Positions 6,338 through 8,564 of a stretch of 8,564 bases of DNA are shown one piece after another (positions within the stretch are counted from its first letter, which is position 1; each line of letters opens with the position of its first letter). Position numbers and translations under genes: made by a program. The notes beneath the pieces are model-generated. The model did no database searches, was not told the DNA's origin, and saw nothing but the letters and a program-made list of their open reading frames with translations. Origin of the DNA: Planctomycetota bacterium (GTDB lineage: Bacteria > Planctomycetota > Phycisphaerae > Phycisphaerales > UBA1924); NCBI GenBank assembly GCA_017303565.1, contig JAFLCM010000085.1:1-8564 (forward strand), given 5' to 3'.

Positions 6338-6359
6338 CGATATCTAGACCATGATATCG
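6338..6359. promoter_or_regulatory. AT-rich inverted repeat, possible operator
   Basis: CGATATC and GATATCG flank an eight-base spacer, so half-site centres are about 15 bases apart, more than one helical turn. The repeat lies 54-75 bases upstream of the barrel-gene ATG, where a repressor or activator of that gene could bind. The AT-rich arms stand out in this GC-rich sequence. Function is inferred from position and symmetry only. Confidence 0.4.
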
Positions 6360-6490
6360 TTGTTTGGACCCCCGTGCGCTGAGCTATAGCCCGTCGTTTC
6401 TGTTTTCCACCATGGCCCGGGCCCGCGCCCCAAGCGAGAACCCTGCCCCTGCTCCCGACGCCGCCCGAAGCCGTCTCCCGCCTTCGAGTT

Positions 6491-6595
6491 CTCGGGCAAC
6501 GCCCGAGCGACTGCCCGGTAACATCTCTCCCCGGCCCCCGCCGGGGCTGTGTGTTTGGACTTTGATTGGATTGGCGCCCGGTCCCCTTCGGACCG
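6491..6595 (+). other. Three perfect hairpins in the presumed leader of the M16 gene
   Basis: Three exact stem-loops follow one another upstream of the protease gene: 6491-6507 (CTCGGGC-AAC-GCCCGAG, 7 bp), 6529-6546 (CCCCGGC, 4-base loop, GCCGGGG, 7 bp) and 6579-6595 (CGGTCC-CCTTC-GGACCG, 6 bp). The last ends 20 bases before the ribosome site. None is followed by a T-run, so they do not look like terminators. They may form a structured 5' leader if transcription starts upstream of them; the start site is unknown. Confidence 0.4.
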
Positions 6596-6615
6596 CCCGC
6601 CCCCAACCGTGCCCC

Positions 6616-6623
6616 AGAGGAGA
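6616..6623 (+). promoter_or_regulatory. Ribosome binding site of the M16 protease gene
   Basis: AGAGGAGA eight bases before ATG 6632. It decides the start at the signal peptide, against the in-frame GTG-type extension beginning at 6566. Confidence 0.75.
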
Positions 6624-6631
6624 CCCACCTC

Positions 6632-8422
6632 ATGTTTCGATCCCTCGCCTCGGTCCTGCTGAGTGTTGCCGCCGCCGTCGCGGCCGCGCTCCCCTTGGCC
6701 CTCACCCCCTCCGCGCAGGCCCAGCAGGTCAACGCCGAGGTCTTCACCCTCGACAACGGGATGAAGTTCCTGCTCTACCCCCGCAACGAGGAGCCGAACA
6801 TCATCGCCGCCGGCTGGGTCGCCAAGGTCGGCTCGGTGAACGAGCGCCCGGGCATCACCGGAATCTCGCACTTCTTCGAGCACATGATGTTCAAGGGCAC
6901 CGACACGATCGGCACCAAGGACGCCAAGCGCGACGCCGAGGTCCGCGCCAAGCAGACCGAGGTCCGCAACAAACTCATGGCCATCCAGCTCGGCTCCCAG
7001 TACAAGCGCTGGAAGGCCGGCGAGATCGACGACCCGTGGGACGCCCGCAACGACACCGAGGAAATGAAGGCCCTCCGCCAGGAGCTCACCCGCCTGATGG
7101 AGGAGCAGAAGTCGATCACCGTGATGAACGAGTTCGACAAGGTCTACACCAGCATGGGCGGCTCGGGCATGAACGCCTTCACCGAGTACGACATGACCTT
7201 CTATTTCATCTCGGTCCCCGCCAACAAGTTCGAGCTCTGGGCCTGGATGGAATCCGATCGCCTCACCAACTCCACCTTCCGCGAGTTCTATGCCGAACGC
7301 GATGTCGTCCACGAGGAACGCCGCCTCCGCACCGAGAGCACACCCACCGGCGTGTTCCAGGAGCAGTTCGACGCTATGTTCTGGCAGTCCTCGCCCTACA
7401 ACTGGCCCGTCATCGGCTGGACCAGCGACCTCAACTCCTACACCATGGAGCAGGCCAAGGACTACTACGCCACCTACTACGGGTGCAACAACATCGTCGG
7501 CGTCGTCGTCGGCGACTTCAAGACCGACGAGATCAAGCCCGTGATCAAGAAGTACTTCGAGCGCCTCAGCCCCTCCAGCAAGGCCATCCCGCCCGTCGTC
7601 ACCCTGGAGATGCCCCAGCTCGCCGAGCAGCGCATGAACGCCGAGTGCGACTGCCAGCCCTCGGTCGAGGTGCGGTACAAGACCGTCCCGTTCAACCACG
7701 CCGACTCGTTCGCCCTCGCCGTGATGGCCGACGTCCTCAACGGACGCACCGGGCGTCTCTACAAGTCAATGACCGAAGGCAAGCAGATCGCCAGCAGCGC
7801 CGCCGCCGGCCAGGAAGACCGCAAGTACGCCGGCGCCTTCTCCTTCACTGCCGAGACCAAGGGCGACGCCACCCCCGAGCAGCTCGAGGCCGGCTGGTAC
7901 GAAGAACTCGAGAAGCTCAAGACCGACCTCGTCCCCGAGCGTGAACTGCAGAAGGTCAAGAACCAGAACGCCGCCAACGACTACCGCCGCCTGCAGAACA
8001 CCTTTTTCCTGATGGTGCAGATCGGCTATACCGAGGCCAAGGGCGGCTGGGAGTACCTGAACACCGCGCCGTCCCGCCTCCAGGCCGTCACCGCCGAGGA
8101 CATCAAGCGCGTCGCCAACAAGTACTTCGACGCCAAGAACCGCTCGGTCGCCATCTACAAGCGCAAGGCCGGCACCGCCCCCGCGGGCGAGGACCCGGAG
8201 TTCACCCGCGTCACCGCCAAAATGCCCGCCCAGATGAAGAGCATGATGAAGAAGCAGATGGAGGCGATTCTCAAGGAGACCGACGCCGCCAAGCTCAAGG
8301 AAGGCCTCGCCCAGTTCGAGCAGATGAAGGACAAGGTCCCCGAGAACATGCGCTCCGTCATGGACTACATGGTCCAGAAGGTCCAGGAGCGCATCGCCGA
8401 CCTCGACAAGGCCGCAAAGTAA
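6632..8422 (+). CDS. Secreted M16-family zinc metalloprotease (insulinase/pitrilysin type)
   Basis: Predicted 596 residues. A signal peptide (1-30, ending AQA before Gln31) exports it, probably to the periplasm. The mature start QVNAEVFTLDNGMKFLLYPR fits the first strand of M16 N-terminal domains. The inverted zinc motif HFFEH is intact at 80-84 (His80, Glu83, His84), followed by FKGT. The third zinc ligand is expected in RDVVHEERR, most likely Glu229. Between them lies an insertion of roughly 69 residues (about 100-170), charged and helical, ahead of GGSGMNAFTEYD. A second M16 domain spans about 275-505, including GRTGRLYKSM near 371. Residues about 520-596 are a Met/Lys/Glu-rich helical tail not normally seen in the family. 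It probably degrades peptides or small proteins. A second secreted gene follows after 97 bases on the same strand, possibly its partner. Confidence 0.95.
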   Translation: MFRSLASVLLSVAAAVAAALPLALTPSAQAQQVNAEVFTLDNGMKFLLYPRNEEPNIIAAGWVAKVGSVNERPGITGISHFFEHMMFKGTDTIGTKDAKRDAEVRAKQTEVRNKLMAIQLGSQYKRWKAGEIDDPWDARNDTEEMKALRQELTRLMEEQKSITVMNEFDKVYTSMGGSGMNAFTEYDMTFYFISVPANKFELWAWMESDRLTNSTFREFYAERDVVHEERRLRTESTPTGVFQEQFDAMFWQSSPYNWPVIGWTSDLNSYTMEQAKDYYATYYGCNNIVGVVVGDFKTDEIKPVIKKYFERLSPSSKAIPPVVTLEMPQLAEQRMNAECDCQPSVEVRYKTVPFNHADSFALAVMADVLNGRTGRLYKSMTEGKQIASSAAAGQEDRKYAGAFSFTAETKGDATPEQLEAGWYEELEKLKTDLVPERELQKVKNQNAANDYRRLQNTFFLMVQIGYTEAKGGWEYLNTAPSRLQAVTAEDIKRVANKYFDAKNRSVAIYKRKAGTAPAGEDPEFTRVTAKMPAQMKSMMKKQMEAILKETDAAKLKEGLAQFEQMKDKVPENMRSVMDYMVQKVQERIADLDKAAK

Positions 8423-8519
8423 CGCCGCCCCGGCACGGGCCCCGAGCGCCTGCAAGGGGCTCCCGTCGCCTCTTGTTCCCAACTCACTTTCTCGAAACAA
8501 CCTCGCAAGAGACACACCC

Positions 8520-8564
8520 ATGAAACACCGCACCCTCACCGCGGGCCTCGCGCTCGCCCTCGCC
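8520..8564 (+). CDS. Start of a secreted protein (15 residues, cut by window edge), possible second M16 subunit
   Basis: The frame from ATG 8520 reads MKHRTLTAGLALALA, a basic start plus hydrophobic Ala/Leu core typical of a signal peptide, and is open to the window end. The ribosome site is weak (AGAG about eight bases upstream). M16 proteases of this type are often encoded next to a second M16 gene whose product may lack the zinc motif, so a partner subunit is a reasonable guess, but 15 residues of signal peptide cannot show it. Confidence 0.6.
   Translation, partial: MKHRTLTAGLALALA

Larger units (their letters stand above)
6285..6631 (+). other. Divergent intergenic region between the barrel gene and the M16 protease gene
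   Basis: These 347 bases should hold both divergent promoters, but I could not assign -35/-10 pairs with confidence. The left third (about 6300-6410) is the least GC-rich part of the window and contains an inverted repeat at 6338-6359, a small GCTATAGC palindrome at 6383-6390 and a 5-bp hairpin CGGCC-TCAT-GGCCG at 6319-6332. The right part is very C-rich and contains three perfect hairpins (6491-6595). A nine-base direct repeat, TGTTTGGAC, occurs at 6361-6369 and 6552-6560. Open frames crossing the region on both strands look like composition artefacts. Confidence 0.7.

Noticed and set aside
6361..6390. Promoter with TTGGAC (-35-like) and TATAGC (-10-like)
   Set aside because: Spacing is only 15 bases and the -35 match is poor; I could not separate it from chance, and the sigma preference of this organism is unknown.
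6344..7699. Minus-strand 451-residue open frame opposite the M16 gene
   Set aside because: Its Leu/Gly/Val/His/Asp-rich repeats without domain structure are the mirror of codon-biased coding on the plus strand. The plus frame has signal peptide, HxxEH and ribosome site.
6364..7944. Plus-strand 526-residue open frame overlapping the M16 gene
   Set aside because: Pro/Arg/His-rich shadow in a second frame; the M16 frame explains the sequence and GC-rich DNA has few stops in other frames.
8436..8475. Possible terminator after the M16 gene
   Set aside because: A hairpin can be drawn (CGGG/CCCG plus CCCC/GGGG with a two-base bulge), but the loop is long and the following bases have no real T-run.
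7766..8539. Minus-strand 257-residue open frame opposite the M16 C-terminus
   Set aside because: Low-complexity Leu/Gly/Val shadow of the strongly biased plus-strand gene; no start signal or recognisable motif.
1..8564. tRNA, rRNA, CRISPR array, insertion sequence or phage attachment site
   Set aside because: No cloverleaf, regular repeat-spacer pattern, transposase, terminal inverted repeats or integrase was seen on either strand by eye.

Overview
The window is GC-rich bacterial DNA with tightly packed genes, several ATGA/GTGA stop-start overlaps and G/C-ending codons. The gene set is PilZ, GspE/PilB-type ATPase, GspF/PilC platform, a pilin, three minor pseudopilins, an outer-membrane-type beta-barrel and an M16 protease. 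With its protein style, this suggests a Gram-negative, environmental high-GC bacterium. A planctomycete (Phycisphaerae-like) is my best guess, but it is inferred from general resemblance and not shown by a marker gene.

Layout. Positions 1-5189 carry a minus-strand cluster, read right to left. It starts with a small PilZ-domain protein (5189-4743), then the assembly ATPase (4749-3067), the inner-membrane platform protein (3070-1856) and a major pilin/pseudopilin (1745-1263). A strong intrinsic terminator follows (1204-1167). After it come three minor pseudopilins (1165-620, 623-120, and 123 running off the left edge) joined by 4-base overlaps. Their order matches the G-H-I-J order of type II secretion (T2SS) and related type IV filament operons. 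Together these genes would build a type IV filament or pseudopilus: the ATPase drives the platform protein, which inserts prepilin-peptidase-processed pilins. The PilZ gene offers a possible cyclic-di-GMP input. The secretin, prepilin peptidase and the L, M and C components are not in view.

Positions 5320-6284 hold a separate minus-strand unit: a secreted, probably beta-barrel outer-membrane protein of unknown function, with its own very good terminator (5359-5320). Positions 6285-6631 are a divergent intergenic region. It has an AT-rich inverted repeat on the barrel-gene side and three perfect short hairpins on the protease side. Positions 6632-8422 (plus strand) encode a secreted M16 zinc metalloprotease with an intact HxxEH motif, a long helical insertion before the third zinc ligand and an unusual Met/Lys/Glu-rich tail. 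A second secreted protein begins at 8520; by analogy with paired M16 genes it may be the M16 partner.

Most of the window is interpretable with known families. I see no convincing new defence or mobile system, and no tRNA, rRNA, CRISPR array or insertion sequence. The most useful second-look items are the terminator that separates the major pilin from the minor pseudopilins, the PilZ-ATPase overlap, and the unusual architecture of the M16 protease.
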